NCBI GenBank assembly: GCA_947568835.1
Contig: OX387602.1
Span: 7,658,570 to 7,722,569 of the forward strand
Direction: 5' to 3'
From: Protonemura montana
Lineage: Eukaryota; Arthropoda; Insecta; Plecoptera; Nemouridae
DNA: 64,000 nt
The notes under the pieces are model-generated. The model was given only the letters and a program-made list of their open reading frames with translations, was not told the origin of the DNA and searched no databases. Shown here in pieces: positions 36,268-51,200 of this stretch. The position numbers were made by a program, and so were the translations under genes. Each line of letters opens with the position of its first letter. Position 1 is the first letter of the stretch.

Positions 36268-39200
36268 ATGCTTCTAAGGCTGGCGAGATGCTGGCGCCCC
36301 GGCATCGCTACAGCTCTGCTATTCGGATTGTTGTTCTACGCGAGGGAAGCGAAAGCTGCGGTGAGTTTACGTTTCGATATGTTTCTCACGTTTAATCCAC
36401 CGTTTTTTTTTTTCGTTTTTCAACCCTTAATTTGAAATAAGCACCCTGAGGAATGCTTAGGCTCCGGTGGGGGTTGGTTTCGGGCACGAGTTTTGTTGGT
36501 CGACGGTCTGAAATTGACCGTTTTCACTACTGCTAGCGGAAACCGAGAGGGTCATTCATTGCAGTTGCAAAAAGTTCGATGCGCGAGACGTGGGCCAGCT
36601 GACCGGCACCTTTCTGTCAGGTTTGACACCGGTAGGTCAAAGCGGTCACAGCTTCACAATCGCAAGGAATTCGTAAATGATCTTGTGCATGTGCGTTTCT
36701 TTTATTGCTGTCGTCAATTCAGTCAATTCAATCTTGATTTTTTTAACTAATTTAACATTTGACTTTTCGAAAATTTTAACCGAATCAAAGTGTGCGTCAA
36801 GTAACTTGGCAAATAATTCAATTGCCAAGCAGATGGTTCCATTTCTTAGTCACTCAATTGAATTTGAATATAAATTTGAGAAGGAATTGAAATGATAGGC
36901 GTCATGTAATTTTCATTCATCACTTGGCCAATGAACCACAATGCAGCATCGTGAGGAAGAAAGTTACGTACATGAAATTCGACCCCTTGCGTTCAGACTA
37001 GTGTATAATGCAGTTTGGCAGATTCTCGGCTGTTGGCTTGCTGCTTTGCAGGCTGCAGCCGCAAATGGATTTCTGACAGAATCAATCTTCTTCCATGCTT
37101 TCACCAAACCCGAGAATAAGATTGTCAGTTGCCTTTTTCTGTCAACTACGGTCATCCAGGCGGTACCAAATGACATCTATATGATAAATAAATTGCAAGC
37201 GTTAGCATTCTAAAAAAACATATACATTTTTGCTTACTAATATTTGTAGAGATACCATTTTCATTTGTACATGAGAAACGTTTGGCGGTATGAGAATGCA
37301 CAGTGAGCATACCTATTCGCGGCTTGTAGCCAAAGACATAAATAATAATATTTACAGCAAATCAAATGCTCTTGGTCTAAGTGGATTCCTCCTGCTACCT
37401 TGTTATTCACACGCAGCTGCTTTATTTTCCTCCATTGCGAATGTGTAGTTTTCAGTTTAATTGCTATGTGCTGTACAGCATGGTACAGGTGATCACCGCA
37501 AGTACTGATTAGAACTTCGTAGGTGAACTAGTATGTCCTAATTCGGCGATGCTATTAGTTACAATCGAGCACTAATTAATAACATGCAACTGTTCCAATG
37601 CATTAGTCAGCAAGTCGCTCTGTTTCAAAACCTGCGTTCTAGACGCCGTTCTACGTTTTACGACGGGCTCTATTCGACCGCAATTTCTTAAATCATTTAC
37701 TTAGTTATTGCCGTCCTGTCCATATGGCTGTAACAAAACATACTGCTGGGTCATCCAGGAATATTATTATTTATTACGCATCGTGTAATTACAGGGTAAT
37801 TACTTTGGGGTCCTGAGGGGATTGTGCTTTGACTGCGGTATTCAAGACAAAAAGGCTATGCAAAGAAATTGCATAATATCATTCATGATCCATCGTAGAG
37901 CTTGCAGTTAAGTGCATCTTGCTCCGTCGTACACATGGTACAGAAGTATCATGTACTGTGCAGAGTTTGGTACAAAATTCTTAGCAGTCGGCAACACGAT
38001 ATTCACAATATCCAAAGTTCACTTGATGGAGGCGCAAGAAAATGTGACTTTTGAAAGGGAACGAGAAATGGAAGCCAGCCAAAACGAAGATCTGTCAACA
38101 GTCGTAATTTCAAAAGTCAGAAACGTTTCTCCTCCTCATTTTGATGTTATCGATTATTTTATTGAGCTATGCGAGTTACAACAGATGGAAAAAATATAGG
38201 TGTACGTTTCTTTTAACTGGTGGGCGTTCACTTGGTTTGGGGTTGGTGGCGACCCAACACCCTTTCACGGTGCCGTCAAAGATCTCAACTCGTGTCATGG
38301 TAATTTCGTGGCACAAGATCGTTAACTTTTGATCAATTGTTCCTCGATCTTCACACACTTTTCAATAGCGCGATGAAGCTGCGCTGGTTATTGTTTTAGC
38401 GTTCGTTATAAGAGTTTTCGAGTATTTTGAGTTAGCTGGCCAGTGTCGTTAGGTACCGCCCGCTTTGGGACAAACAATGAAGTCAGTGGGCAGCAGACGC
38501 AAGCAGAGCTGCAGAGCTGCCGTGGTAAGGGGGGAGCGCTCGGCAACATTCCATATGAGCGACCAACAAAACGTAAAAAAACACGACAAACATGGATAAA
38601 AAGAGAATTCCGACAGAGGAAAGGGATAACATGTAAAGGGAAGGAATGGTTTCTAGAATTAAAACAGTAATAATTGGAAACATCTTTCAATAAAAACAAT
38701 ATAAATTATGACCTAGAGTGATGGTACGGGTTGGGCCATGAGCCCCATGCTTGAAGTAGCTAAGTGGGGCCATATACATCTTCAGTTGATCTTAAAATAT
38801 CACCTTTCAACCACATATTTACTGTTGATTTTGATTTTTTCCTTCACAATTTATTGGATCAAAGTAGAAATATACTATTTCTATTGAACTGCAAGAGGCA
38901 GAGAGCAGAAGTTGTGCAGAAAACCTTGAGTTGACAACGCCGGCTGATTATTTTACAACCGAAGGCAAGTGTGATGTACAACAGGTACATCTTGCTATTT
39001 TTGCTATTCTTTTTTTTAGTCAACTAAAGAGTGGATTTCTGTGAGATTCTACCCACGCCACGACGCTATTTGCGAGTTTTGTTATCATGATAATCAGCTC
39101 TCAAATATCACGTTTAAGAATCGCGTGAAACGTAGAAATACTCCTGTCTGCGATTCCTCCAAGAAACGCATTGAAAAGTAAAGTTCAAATAGAGTAAATA

Positions 39201-42200
39201 AGAAAGCATGGCCATAATTCTACGTCGCGGTCTTTAAATCAGGGGTACCGCGCTTGCTCCCATTGTCAACAATCCGAGTGTCCTGTTTCCTTAAATCCAT
39301 TCACGATTTCCTATGTAGACCTTTAAAGCTCTTTCTTCATGACTAGTTCTTGTTCACCTCCAATGTATGCACCTTACATCGTCATCTGGCCGCCTACCGG
39401 CACCGGGGCATCCAAAACTTCGAGACCCAGTCCAGTAGCCAGGCAATGGTACGGTTCTCCTCCGGAAATGCCTTCATCTCCACTGCATCGAACAACGTCC
39501 TTCTCTCTATCTTTCCACACCCCTGATCTAAACATGATTTGGCTGCAGTCTCTGCAACAATTACCTAACATCTCATCTGATCAAAAAACCGCTGGCTATT
39601 ATTAACCTGCCTTTAAAATTTATCTCTTTAGGTTAGAGGTATCGGCGAATGAAGGTGTGGTCTCTTCGTTAACATGCTGCTGCTGTTGCAGTAGTTGATG
39701 AAGATGAGACATTATTGATGTTTACATCTGTAAAAGGGATTGTTTACTCAGATTATATTTAGATGCGTGGGTGCCACCTCGAGTCAATGTGCGTGCTGTC
39801 TTCTTTTCAGAGCTGCCCACGCTTTTACGCACTTGAGTTGACGAACCTGATACGGATCATTAGATCAAAGTGTTGCATCGTGAACCGATTCTAATATGTT
39901 TCCATCAAAAAATGTCCTCTCAAATTACAGTGTTTCCGATTCGAGCAACACTGAAGCGTTGTTATATCTTTACAACATGTTGTCCCTTTAGGGCAGGAGA
40001 GTTTTAGATTCGAATTTGTCTTCGGTTTTCTCAGCACGTTGTAACAGTTATTGTCAATCTCCGTTTAGAATGAAAATTACCTATTATGATGATGGTCGGT
40101 GTTCTTTTTTTCACCACGATACCAATCTTCTGTGCTACACACAGTGGTCCTAACGTGATGCCCCTATAAGGAAGGAATAGGTCCATTTTATAATGCAGCA
40201 CGCTGTCAATTAAATATTTGAAACAGCCCACTATTAGAGTGTAGCTGCATGCCGACACAGATAAAAGATAGCCACTAATATTTTAAAATAGCTGCGATAT
40301 TTACCCAATTACCTAACAAACAATTTGTAACTGTAAATTCGCACCCGATTTTTGTTCGTTTTCTGCGTGCACGTTCCTGTACGTCGCTATAGGTGTTAAA
40401 GATAAGTGGAAAGTAGAAATGGTACGAATACCATCACATGCAAGGAATAAATCTTGCACGGCGCAACTGCGCCTGTAAGATCAGGTTAATCAATCAATTT
40501 ATGAGCCAGAATGTATTAAAATATGAGCGGAAAAATTAGAGGCTGGAATGCAATTCTGTGAAAAATCTGAACCAGACTCCGGAAGTGAGGCCATTAATTT
40601 AAAAAATGGCCGGCTGCACCACAAGCGTTTTCTTTGCGCCGTAACGAGATGCGTAATGAACCGAGACAAAATGGCGAATATTCTGATTATTAAAGACACA
40701 AAGTCGTGAAGGAGTTCCATTTTAGCAGCTTGGTTAGGGAAAATTGACTTTTTTAAATGAATGGTGCTGCACTGTTATTTAAATTTCAGTTCTATATGAC
40801 CTGTGATACATCTGAACAGAACGTCTTATTAAAATATGCTGTCGAACTCTCGTCCTTCCAATTCACAAACACTTGTGCTTGCCGTTACTAATTATAAAAT
40901 GTACAAAGACATTATTGTCAATATAATGCGATGAATCTAAACGTACTCCACCAAAGCAATCAAGTTCATTGGCTTATCACATATTATTTCTTGTTGTCTA
41001 AGTTAAGAAGCAAAAGGTCAATCGTCTCAGGTCATCTTTTCAGCTGATAACCTTTCGGAGGCGCCCACATTGCAAAATATACTTGTAACTTGGCATTTTT
41101 AAACTATGTTTAAACGATTTAGTACCATTTAAAAACACGTCATTGTGGACACAACTTTTTCTTCACTTCATGATATTTAGGTTAACATGTTACTAAGGAA
41201 GTGATGTCTAAGCATAATTAGTGAATCGATCTTCGTCTCTAAACCCTATCAAAATTTCTCCCCCCCCCCCCCCCCCCTGGCTAGCCTAGTTCCCATAGGC
41301 TTTATTTAGTGGTCTTCAGTTATTTTAAAACTCGTTTCAATAATGTACAAGCCACACAATTGCAGTCAACAATGATTCCAAATGATTTTGAACTAAAATG
41401 TTAGGTATTGTTTCAAATATGACACCTTATTTATATGGTGATCTCATAGACAGAATCATTACATGCCTTTCAAACTCTGTTCGAAGCGTAAGCGTAATGC
41501 TTTGTGTTGTTTTAAGCAAATGTATTTATTATTTTAATTACTACATGCATTGTTACTAAACCCCGCAAAGCCCAAATAAGTATCTAACCCAACACCCCTT
41601 GATTTAGCACAACGATGCCACAAACTATATTTTGCCGTCAAATCCTATGTTCAGTCCGGTTCACTGATCTCTGTAATTGATACGTTCACAACGAATCGGT
41701 AAATCAGGCCAGTACCTCGCCGATACTTTGAGTGCAAAGATGCTGTGTTCGTATCTTATAAAAGCCGTTCTCCAAACCACCGATTCGGTATTGGATGTCA
41801 AAATGGTCAATGTTTTCCCAACAAACTGCACTCAACGGTGGTCAGTACGTCAGCACTAAATCATGCAGATCAGCACTCGGCTCTATATCGACGTTTCATG
41901 AGAATTGAAAGCCGAATAAACATTTTCTTGTAAAGCAGATTTCTTGATTGATGACCAATTTTTAGAACGATTTTTAATACTCGCATATTTAAAATTATTT
42001 CTCCTTTTTATGGACACATAAGAGATTATAATTGGTGGCGGTACTTTCATGCTTATCTAATTTAATTGATCAAGAAAACTAGTTCGTATCGTTTTCTTGG
42101 AAGAGATGAGCGCAAGCCGTAATTACTAGATCACATTTTCTTGTTCTTATCTGCTATTACAAAGTCTTCAATGGAGTCCGGACCACCATGAGCTATGATA

Positions 42201-45200
42201 ATAATTTCATTGATCAAGACGGCCACTGATTTATATCGGTCAGTTTCCCCATTCCCTTGCCTTTTTTGTAGCCAACCGCTAATTTTTCTCGCGTATAGCA
42301 AAGAAACGGTCAGAGAGAGGCAATTATGTCATAATTGCCAGAAAAGCAAACAATCAGATTTAATTGAAAATGTTTGAATTTAGCGGAAACTTCTTGACCT
42401 TATTTATAAATACGCTCATCATCATAATAATGCCGTCTTTGAATTCATTCGTTGCTCTATGCATGTAGGCTGGAAAGTGACGTAAGTGCGGAATGAGAAA
42501 GTATGACATCAGATGACATTATGTTTTATTATCAGTAAGTGAACTTTGAAAATTTTCGCCATGTGAAAGACCAGTGGAAGAAATGCCATGCATTTGCTCT
42601 TGATGTCATTTTGTAACCACCGCCTCATTAATATTGACGACCGTGATGAGCATGGTCTCGAAGGGTTGTTATTTGACATGCTTGAATGGGGTTTTATCCT
42701 TATTTATTCTGTTGTGGCATCGATACAAATATATTCATTCGCTTATTTATTGCTGACATTTTTATAAAATATGATTACTTCGACCTATCAGTCCCGTATT
42801 TATCCGTGCCCGTGAGGTCAAGGATAGATATTTTAAATCTAACGAGATTATTACAGAACAATCATTTCGATGCAATTTTGAAAAATTCTGTGGTCAAGGC
42901 AATAAATCACACCTGTTCAGACCGGAACTTGAAAGATAACGGCAACTACAAACTTCATCAGTGGTATCAAAATTTACAACTACAGGTCCAGATCACATTT
43001 CTTCTCCGGTTGCATCTTGCAAGTGTCTAATCCATGACGTCAACATTGTATAGTTAAGGGAAGTGAGTAGTTAAAAAGTGCGTATGCGTTCTCGTTAAAA
43101 TGATTCGTCGCAGACTTTATATGTAGCGTGCAAGAAGACGGAGACGTGATCTTCATATTTTAGACGGGAGCCAAGTGAATGTGGCGTAGCGCGTTGATCG
43201 AATTGCCACCGGCAAGTTTTCGTTGACAACCGGGGAGATAACCACCGGGATAACCACTTGTCATTTGATCAACGAGCTGGCGTACAACAATCACTACTTA
43301 CATGCTGCACGAGGAAGTTTCTTTGATTCTGATCCCTGACATCGGTAGCCGGTTACCATCGCATTAATGGCATGACAGTTCAATTGGATTTCGGTGGCTG
43401 TTGACTAATTTGTTGGTAATATCAGTTTAACTCGTTGAATGCCAGGGGTTACTGGCTTTACTTTCAAAACTTGTACTTAAAACATGGCTGCTTTTATAAA
43501 ACCGCAAAAATTGGCCGTCAAATGACTGTTTTGCCGCAAAAATAAAACTTAACCAGAGATGGAGTGACCATCGTTTTGATTGTAAATACATTGCATTCCG
43601 TTGTTTCTGGATGATTACTCGCATTTGAGAGTAACTGGTTTTTGCTCAATTAATCTGTGTTAATGCTTACCTCGACGATTGACACCCATGTATCGATATT
43701 TTGGGACGTAACCATTTATTTGTAGAGGTTTGTTAAAAAAAACACCCTCTAGCGCCTTCTAGTGGTCACCACCAGTACCACATATAGGAAGCTCGTTTGC
43801 GCCGCAGAAAATTCAACATTAACGGTTGGCCTCCAACTAAACCCTCGATCTGTGCCTCGATGATATAACTTAATAGAGTAGAGTAGAGTAGTAGTTTATT
43901 GTCATTTTACCATAAAACATACAAAGATGCTGGTTTACAGACATACATTAAATGCATTAATATTGTAAATATAAAATTGTAGATATAAAATTGTAAAATT
44001 GTAAATATAAAAATCTAAATCTATAGGTATTTGCACAGCTCGTCAGGTATAGCTAATACTTATTCTAAGCAGTCAATGAACTCTTTGACGCTGTAGCATG
44101 CTTTATCCATCAATAACAGTTTTATTCTCTTTTTGAACATATTCGTTGATGCTGCATGCTTTATATTTATTGGGAGTTTGTTAAAAATCTTGATTCCCAT
44201 CTGTTCAGGTGACAGTTGCATAGTTGACATTTTGCATAAACTAACATTCAAGTTGTCTCCATTTCGGGTGAAATGTTGATGACTATCTTTAACTTTCTGC
44301 AGTCCGTCATATTGTATTTTAATTTGCACTGTTATTTGTAATATGTATAAACTATATAATGTAAATATATTCAGTTTTCGAAAAAGAGGCTTACAATGAA
44401 CTCGGTTTCCCTTGTTAAGCATAATTCTTATAGCTTTCTTTTGAAGTACGAAAATTTTCCTGCTTTTTGGAGTGCTACCCCAAAACTCAAGGCCATACCT
44501 TATTCTAGATTCAATATTAGCGTAATAAACTAACTTAGTTGTATCGATATCCGAAATTCTTCGTATTGACCTTACTGAGAACAGTGCCCTACTTAATTTA
44601 GTTGCCAGGGCATCAATGTGGCAACCCCACTTTAATCTATTATCTATAATAAGACCTAGGAAATTTGCTACTTCTACATTTTCTATTACTACATTTGTTG
44701 CATTGTTTACTATGGGCGTAACTGCTTCATTAGCTTCCTTAGAAATCAAAAAGGACATTGATATTGTTTTAGCGTTATTCAGTATAAGTTTATTACAACT
44801 AAACCACAATGTTGCATCTGTTATTTTCTTTTCGGTTTCCTGTTTTAGTGTATGTAGATCACCTTTCTTTGCCTTTGCCAGAAGGCTAGTATTTTGCATT
44901 GCAAAATTTAAATTTCGCCTTTGAACTATGTGTCGATTATAACGTTGTATTGCCATTTCTAGAATGGATACTACGCTAAACAACATACAGGTAGCTAGTC
45001 AAAACAATCAATCGTTACAACTTCAATCTGGGAAGCATTATATTCTACTTAAATTAATTAATTCGTACGCTGTGCTGCTGATCGGTGGAGGTGCCAGGTT
45101 TCGCCAATCTCCTCACAACGACTTTCTTTTTTAAATCTAGCTTTGAAATGAGCGCGGGTTCTAGAGAAGATAGCTAACAAAAGACTTCATGACCTAGCCC

Positions 45201-48200
45201 ACAAGGAATAATTAATCAAGTATTTACATAGCTGCATACACCATGCTGCCTTCAAGTGAACTTACTTTATAGGACCACTTATCCCACACATCTGTGCAAG
45301 CCATGGGTAAGGTAGGCACTACCTATAAAGAGCGATCTTGTTTGTGGGACCAGAGCTAACTGAAGAGTACATTCTCACTATCGTGGCACAGACACACCAC
45401 TGAGTTTACAGATCAATGGTCCAGAGCAATTTTAAAATCTGCAATTATAAGAATATTTTTGCCAACTCTACATTTTCTATACATCTACATCTTCATCTAC
45501 ATCTTCTCTACATTTGCATATCTTAAGCACAGGTTTAAACTAAATCCCAGCTGTTTTCTTTATTTCCGAACTATATTGCGAAAATAGTTAGACGTGCACC
45601 TAGCATGCAAAGTTCAGTTTTACAATCTGTTCCAAGTCTCAATCCGACCTCGCCACCCCAATGTGTAGAAAGCATCAAAATTCCCGTGAGAAAAATTCCT
45701 CGGATATGAGTGTGATCACAGTCCCTCACTCAGGAATATTGCTGAGACTGAGTTTCAAGGTCGACCCTGAGTGTAGGTGTAAAGTTGTAAACGATAAGAG
45801 GTATTATACATCTAAGTATTGAGAATGATGTACGTTATTGCCACTTCTTCTGTGCTCGATCGTTCATTTTTGTTTAGTAAAGACATATAAAAACACCAAT
45901 ATCTAAACTGAATGAACTGAGTGGTTTTCACAAAAATAGCTTTTAAGTCCTCAGCTTATTTAAAAGACCGGGCCTATCCGCACGAAAATTGTCATGTACC
46001 AGACAGACGTCTCATTGCGCAGTTGGGCTCAAGGAAACAATATTTTCTTCGGCGTACATCGGTGATGGAGAAATCTTTAAAAAATTCCGCAGAAAACTTA
46101 ACTTGCGAGAGCTGTAACCTGTAAAGTTAGCTTGGCTAACTGCGTATTCGTTGCTACTCTTGCTCAGGCAGCGCCGACAAAGCAATGCGAGAGTAGGTAT
46201 AGAACAAAGACATACTATAGGTATTTAGTGGATTGTTTCTAGTCGTGTATTTTTTTTTTTATTATTTACGAGGGCTTACCCATCTATTTTAGAACAAATT
46301 AACCACTGGTTCGAAGTAACACCATTTTTCGTGAAACATCTTTATACTCGGTGCAATAACAAAACAATGCGTGTAAACATGTGAATCTCCATAACCCCAG
46401 CCAGCCAACCTAACCTAACCCACCCAGCCAGGCTACAACCCTCGTGGGTGGTTGTGAGAGTTGCACTTGTTCAGTCTTTGGGGAGCTGGGCCAGGTGCAA
46501 GATGCGTTCTAATAATTGATCTCTGCAATTAAAATAAAAAAGTGGTGTGACCTGTGTGAACTAAAAATGAGTTCGGTGCCGGGAGGTAGTCACAGTCCAA
46601 TCACAGCTCATCCAGATCGAGTTGCACGAAAATTTCGTGCGAATAGTTTTCTGACGACGTCGATACACGAAAATGTTCGTGCTAATAGCTAATAACTCGA
46701 AATGTTCGTGTTTTTTCGTGCGAATAGACACTCCGTATTTGAAAATTGTATATCTTAATGCGATCAACCATGTTGGCCATAAATATCTGAAAAAATAAAT
46801 ATCATAAATATCATAAATATCTCAACGCTGAGGTGCATTGATATTTTTTTCGATTCTATATTCAGAATTATATTTCTGATGGCACAAATGGCACAAAAGG
46901 AATTCGCTTTATATTATTCTGATCTTCGATCAATTAAAGAGCAAGAAAACTTCATGTTGTATTGTCTTCTGTCAAAATTAAACCTTCGAGCATCCACCGA
47001 CCAAAAATGGATAAGTCAACGTTGTAAAAGATCAACACAAGACAAATATTTGCCGTGAAAAGAACTTGAAGCTAGATTTGACATGTTTATGGCATTAGCT
47101 AGGTGGAAATTAGCACCAAAGGTAGGTTGGGATGGTCTATTTGATTGCGGGGGTGTTCGTACGGTCGTACCTGACGGAGGCGTAGCTTTCAAATGACGCT
47201 ACCACTCGAATTCGATATCTCAGTGGAAATCATCGCTTTATTTCACTAAAGAACCATGGCCCAAAACATCAGTACATTCTAAATCTGTAATTAGATAGGT
47301 AATTGGTTTTTTAAGACGTATCAAACCGTATAGCAAAATCGGCTCGGCTTATCAAAAAATTCCTAATGGTTGACATGTATTCGTGGGAAATTTTATCTGA
47401 CCAAATTTTTCACAGCGCATGCACATGCTTGTTTTCGTTTTTAACATTTAATATCTAACACGTGGTGAAAATGAGTTTGAAAAGCTAGCAGCTGCAGTGA
47501 AACTATTTTCACTCTGACTGGATGATTACTTCATGTCCCCGTCCTCGGAGCCTGGACAAGCCGCCTCTCTTCTTCTTGAGCTTACTTATGATGTCACCCC
47601 ATGTGTGTCAAGCCCGCGCGCGGAGGCAAAAACAAAGAGCGCGTAATGGCGGTTTTATTCATCGGAATAATTCATCTTTCACGTTTTGTTCACTACGACA
47701 GCGGACAACTGATTAAAAAAATTGTTGCCTCATATATTTTTTTTACAGCTTTAACAACCCCAAGCAAGCGTCAAGTTATTTTGGTTGGCATCAAGTGGGG
47801 TCTACACAGAAATTACAAGTGCATTTTTGAGTGAATAATTTATCTTGAAAATAATAATATTTGTCGATCGATAGTCGTACATTTTAATCAAAGCTCTTCA
47901 AAAGGGAAGCCCAAATAGAGGTAACCTTTGAGGCTGGACACACCCGATTTATATTTGTATGATTTTACGTAGGTTGCTGATCACGCAGATCAGTTACAGT
48001 CTGAACAAAACCCGCTTTCTGCATCTCATCACAAACAGATCATCGCTAAAATTCGATAGTTTCGTTTCGGATTTGATTTGATTTTCGCAACAGTGTCCTC
48101 ATATATTTGACAATATTCAACCTATTGTCACAATGTTACGATATCAGCAAACAACAACACGAATTGAATTAAATTCCAATCAAGTTGTGCATCTATAATT

Positions 48201-51200
48201 GAACATGTGTTTCGAGACTAGTTTAATTACTGAACGACAGTAATATCTTCGGTCTGATCAATTTACAAGTTAAATGCTTTTGACGTGTACAACGAAACTG
48301 ACATCTCTGTCTATGTTCTGTCACCGAAGAGATTTTTTTTTCTATCATTACAGACATGTTATCCACACTACAAACCTAAATACTCCTGCATCTTGCCGCA
48401 GACTAAATAATTATCGAGTTCATTATCGCAGCTGCATTTATATGAAAGCAAGTATAGACGCAAACAGACAACCAAAAAAATGTTGTTTCTCCTTTCCTTT
48501 TTTCCCGCCTCCGCGTGGAGCGATGATATACTATGTAATGACTCCGGTATCAAACGAACAGCGAAGGAGGTACCTGTTTGTCCTTAAGAGTACTCTAGAC
48601 GATTTCTCGAATACATTCGCCATGGTTAGTGGCAATGTTAACCAATTTTGGCAAACTAGCAAAATGCCGGCAAATTCTATCCTACGTGCAACCACAGATC
48701 GACCACGAGAATCTGTAATGCAACTAAATGTTCTGGCACTTTGAAAAAAAAAACAGTTAGAATGAGATTTATTATATTTTCCTTTAGAACTCTCAGTCCG
48801 AGTAGGAGCATATTTTAAACACAAGCAAAATAGTTGATGGCATTTAAGACTCTGCTTAATAACATTCGCATGGTTGATGTTTTTAGGAGCAGCTGATTCA
48901 AAATGGGGTGGCCTTGCATGATGCAACTATATCTTCGTCCAACCACTCAAAGAAATATTGCATGCTTGTAATGTAAGAAAGTGTCGTGAGAATGTCTTTA
49001 AAGTAGATCCTACCCATAAAACATGAACCTGTGTCCAGACATTGCGGTTTTCTTAAATTGACATGCTTCATTTTGACAGTGTTTAACTCAACTAGCATTG
49101 ACATAGCGTGGAAAAACCAATATCGTTCACTTTATCAAGCTACAACTAGAACCGTTTGTGACCTGACCATGACATTTCAAAAAAATCTGATCTGTTTACG
49201 TCATATTGACTTGTTTAGCACTGTTTGGATCAAAGTGCGAATTTTGTCGGACGCAAAATTATCATTATTTTAGTAAGTAGAGCAGAACGTCACCCTATGA
49301 ACTCTTTTCCTTCCCAATATGGCAGCTATTTTGATTATGAATGGCGTACATCTACTACTATGCTAATTGGATTAAAAAAAAGAAAACGACTTTTTGCCCA
49401 AGCGATCTTCATCTTTCGGCTCTTGCTGTAAATTCCCCGAAATTTGAGATGAACATCAACTATAAGAACGAATCTAATTAACTATTGCGTGTGGCCCAAA
49501 AGGGTTGAGTGTGTAATGGTTGTCATCAGATAAAGCACATGCGACTGCAAAAAAAATAGTAATGTGCACTAAAAAAATCGTCGATGAACCGAAAATTCTT
49601 CATGACCTGTAACTTGAAATGTGAAGTTTAGTTTTATTAAAGGAACGTACCCATTGGTGCTTCGAGCAGATGCTAGTTATACCTGTACCTGCAATTTTGC
49701 ACATTATCTCTCTTGTATACAGAATTTAATAAGTACCACATACTCTTCGAAAAGTGCAAATATGTGTTTAGTAGAAGCTACAATACAATCTCGAAACGTG
49801 CCTGATAAGAGTTCGCATTGTTTCCTCCTTTGCAGGCGTGCGTTGGCTGTGTGGACAACGGAAAGTGTGATTGTTCGGGAATAAAAGGGGATACCGGCGA
49901 GCCTGGCATCTTCGGGCTGCGAGGAAGCGAGGGAATTCCGGGAGACATCGGTCCTGAAGGACCTTACGGCCCGTTGGGTGAAAAGGGAGCGGGCGGCGAA
50001 TACGGCGGGTATGGTGAAAAAGGACATAGGGTAAGTAATTTTTTTTGTAATTTTAAGATTTTGACAACGTTGGAAGGTGAACTTTGGGAGCGATTAGGAA
50101 AATGTTATCTCTAGAAATATCCCCTGATATTATGCTGTGATATCTTGAAATTCCGTACAAGCATATGGAACGAAACAACTCCTGATTATGCGAAAGCATA
50201 AAGACTCGTGCCCGCCATCTACAAAGAAGAATAGGTCAGGATGTTGATCTACGAGCGCATACTTCCTGTTCATTTGCTATAGTAACTGAACATGTAACAA
50301 CACCCTCACTAGAGTCCAGAGAATTTCCCATAAATGCATCGACGTATTGAATGCAGATGCAGTTGCAATTTGTTGTTAGTTATTTTCCCTTTTAACATAA
50401 ACTGCATAAAAGACGCCAGTGGGAGCAAAGTGATATCAGTCTGGCTGCAAAGAAGGGCAATGAGCCTGACTTAGCAAAGCTTTTAGTCTGTGAATATAGT
50501 ATACTCTTGCATGGATCTTTAATCACTTTTCCTAGCAAACTGAATTGCACGTCTTGAACGAACAATCACGCAAATAAGCACGTACAAATACAGTCGACTA
50601 CAAAACGTAACTCAAAATGCAGTAAAATAACGTCTGGCTTGGGAAGGTATAACATAAACACAGTGGTATTTGAAGCATACGTTTTACTCGGTGAAATAGT
50701 ATTTCTTAGAGTGTACTTTGGTAGTGAATGGCTTCCAATCATTTAACGGGCATGCAATCAACACATCTGACTTTTGACCCAGTCAATATTAATCAGTGAG
50801 CGTCAGAAATTGCATAGCCACGCCATATATAAGCATAGAACGAGACGCCGTTACTTGATTTCAGAAAATTTGTTTGGTGATTAATGAAAAGTGTGTTTTT
50901 TATAACAATGTAGTTGGGAAATTTAGTTGGTAAATTGGGAAATTTGGAAAAAATCTATAGCCCGCTGTGACTTTGAAAAGGGGATTTTAGAAGCTCTGAC
51001 AGGCGATTTCAGCATCTCCATGGCTAGCATGTATAGATTTTTTGTTTTCAAAGTTAGAAACGATAATGACTTTCATATAAGCATTTGAGTGTACTTACAA
51101 TTTATTTCATGTAGATGAAGCTGACTCTTCCTATCAAACAATCGTCTGCAATCAACAATCTGGCTTTTCTAGTCATTTTCGCTACCACACGGAGGTGCTT

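Larger units (their letters stand above)
36361..49835 (+). other. 13.5-kb first intron of the alpha-1-like collagen gene
   Basis: It separates the signal-peptide exon from the 7S exon; exon 1 (93 bp, phase 0) joins exon 2 directly. It contains a LINE fragment (43871-44990), one copy of a dispersed repeat (43470-43865), an 18-C run (41260-41277), a TTCGTG motif cluster (46630-46730) and otherwise AT-rich sequence. No frame shows Gly-X-Y or other recognisable similarity. The size and position next to the shared promoter make it a plausible place for enhancers, but nothing in the sequence proves this. Confidence 0.6.

Noticed and set aside
37912..38199. A 95-codon open frame in the alpha-1 first intron
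   Set aside because: No similarity recognised, no splice context, and exon 1 joins exon 2 in phase without it.
46405..46435. CCTAACCTAACC resembling the arthropod telomere repeat
   Set aside because: Only about two units, imperfectly embedded in a CCAGCC-rich stretch. Too short to be an interstitial telomere array.
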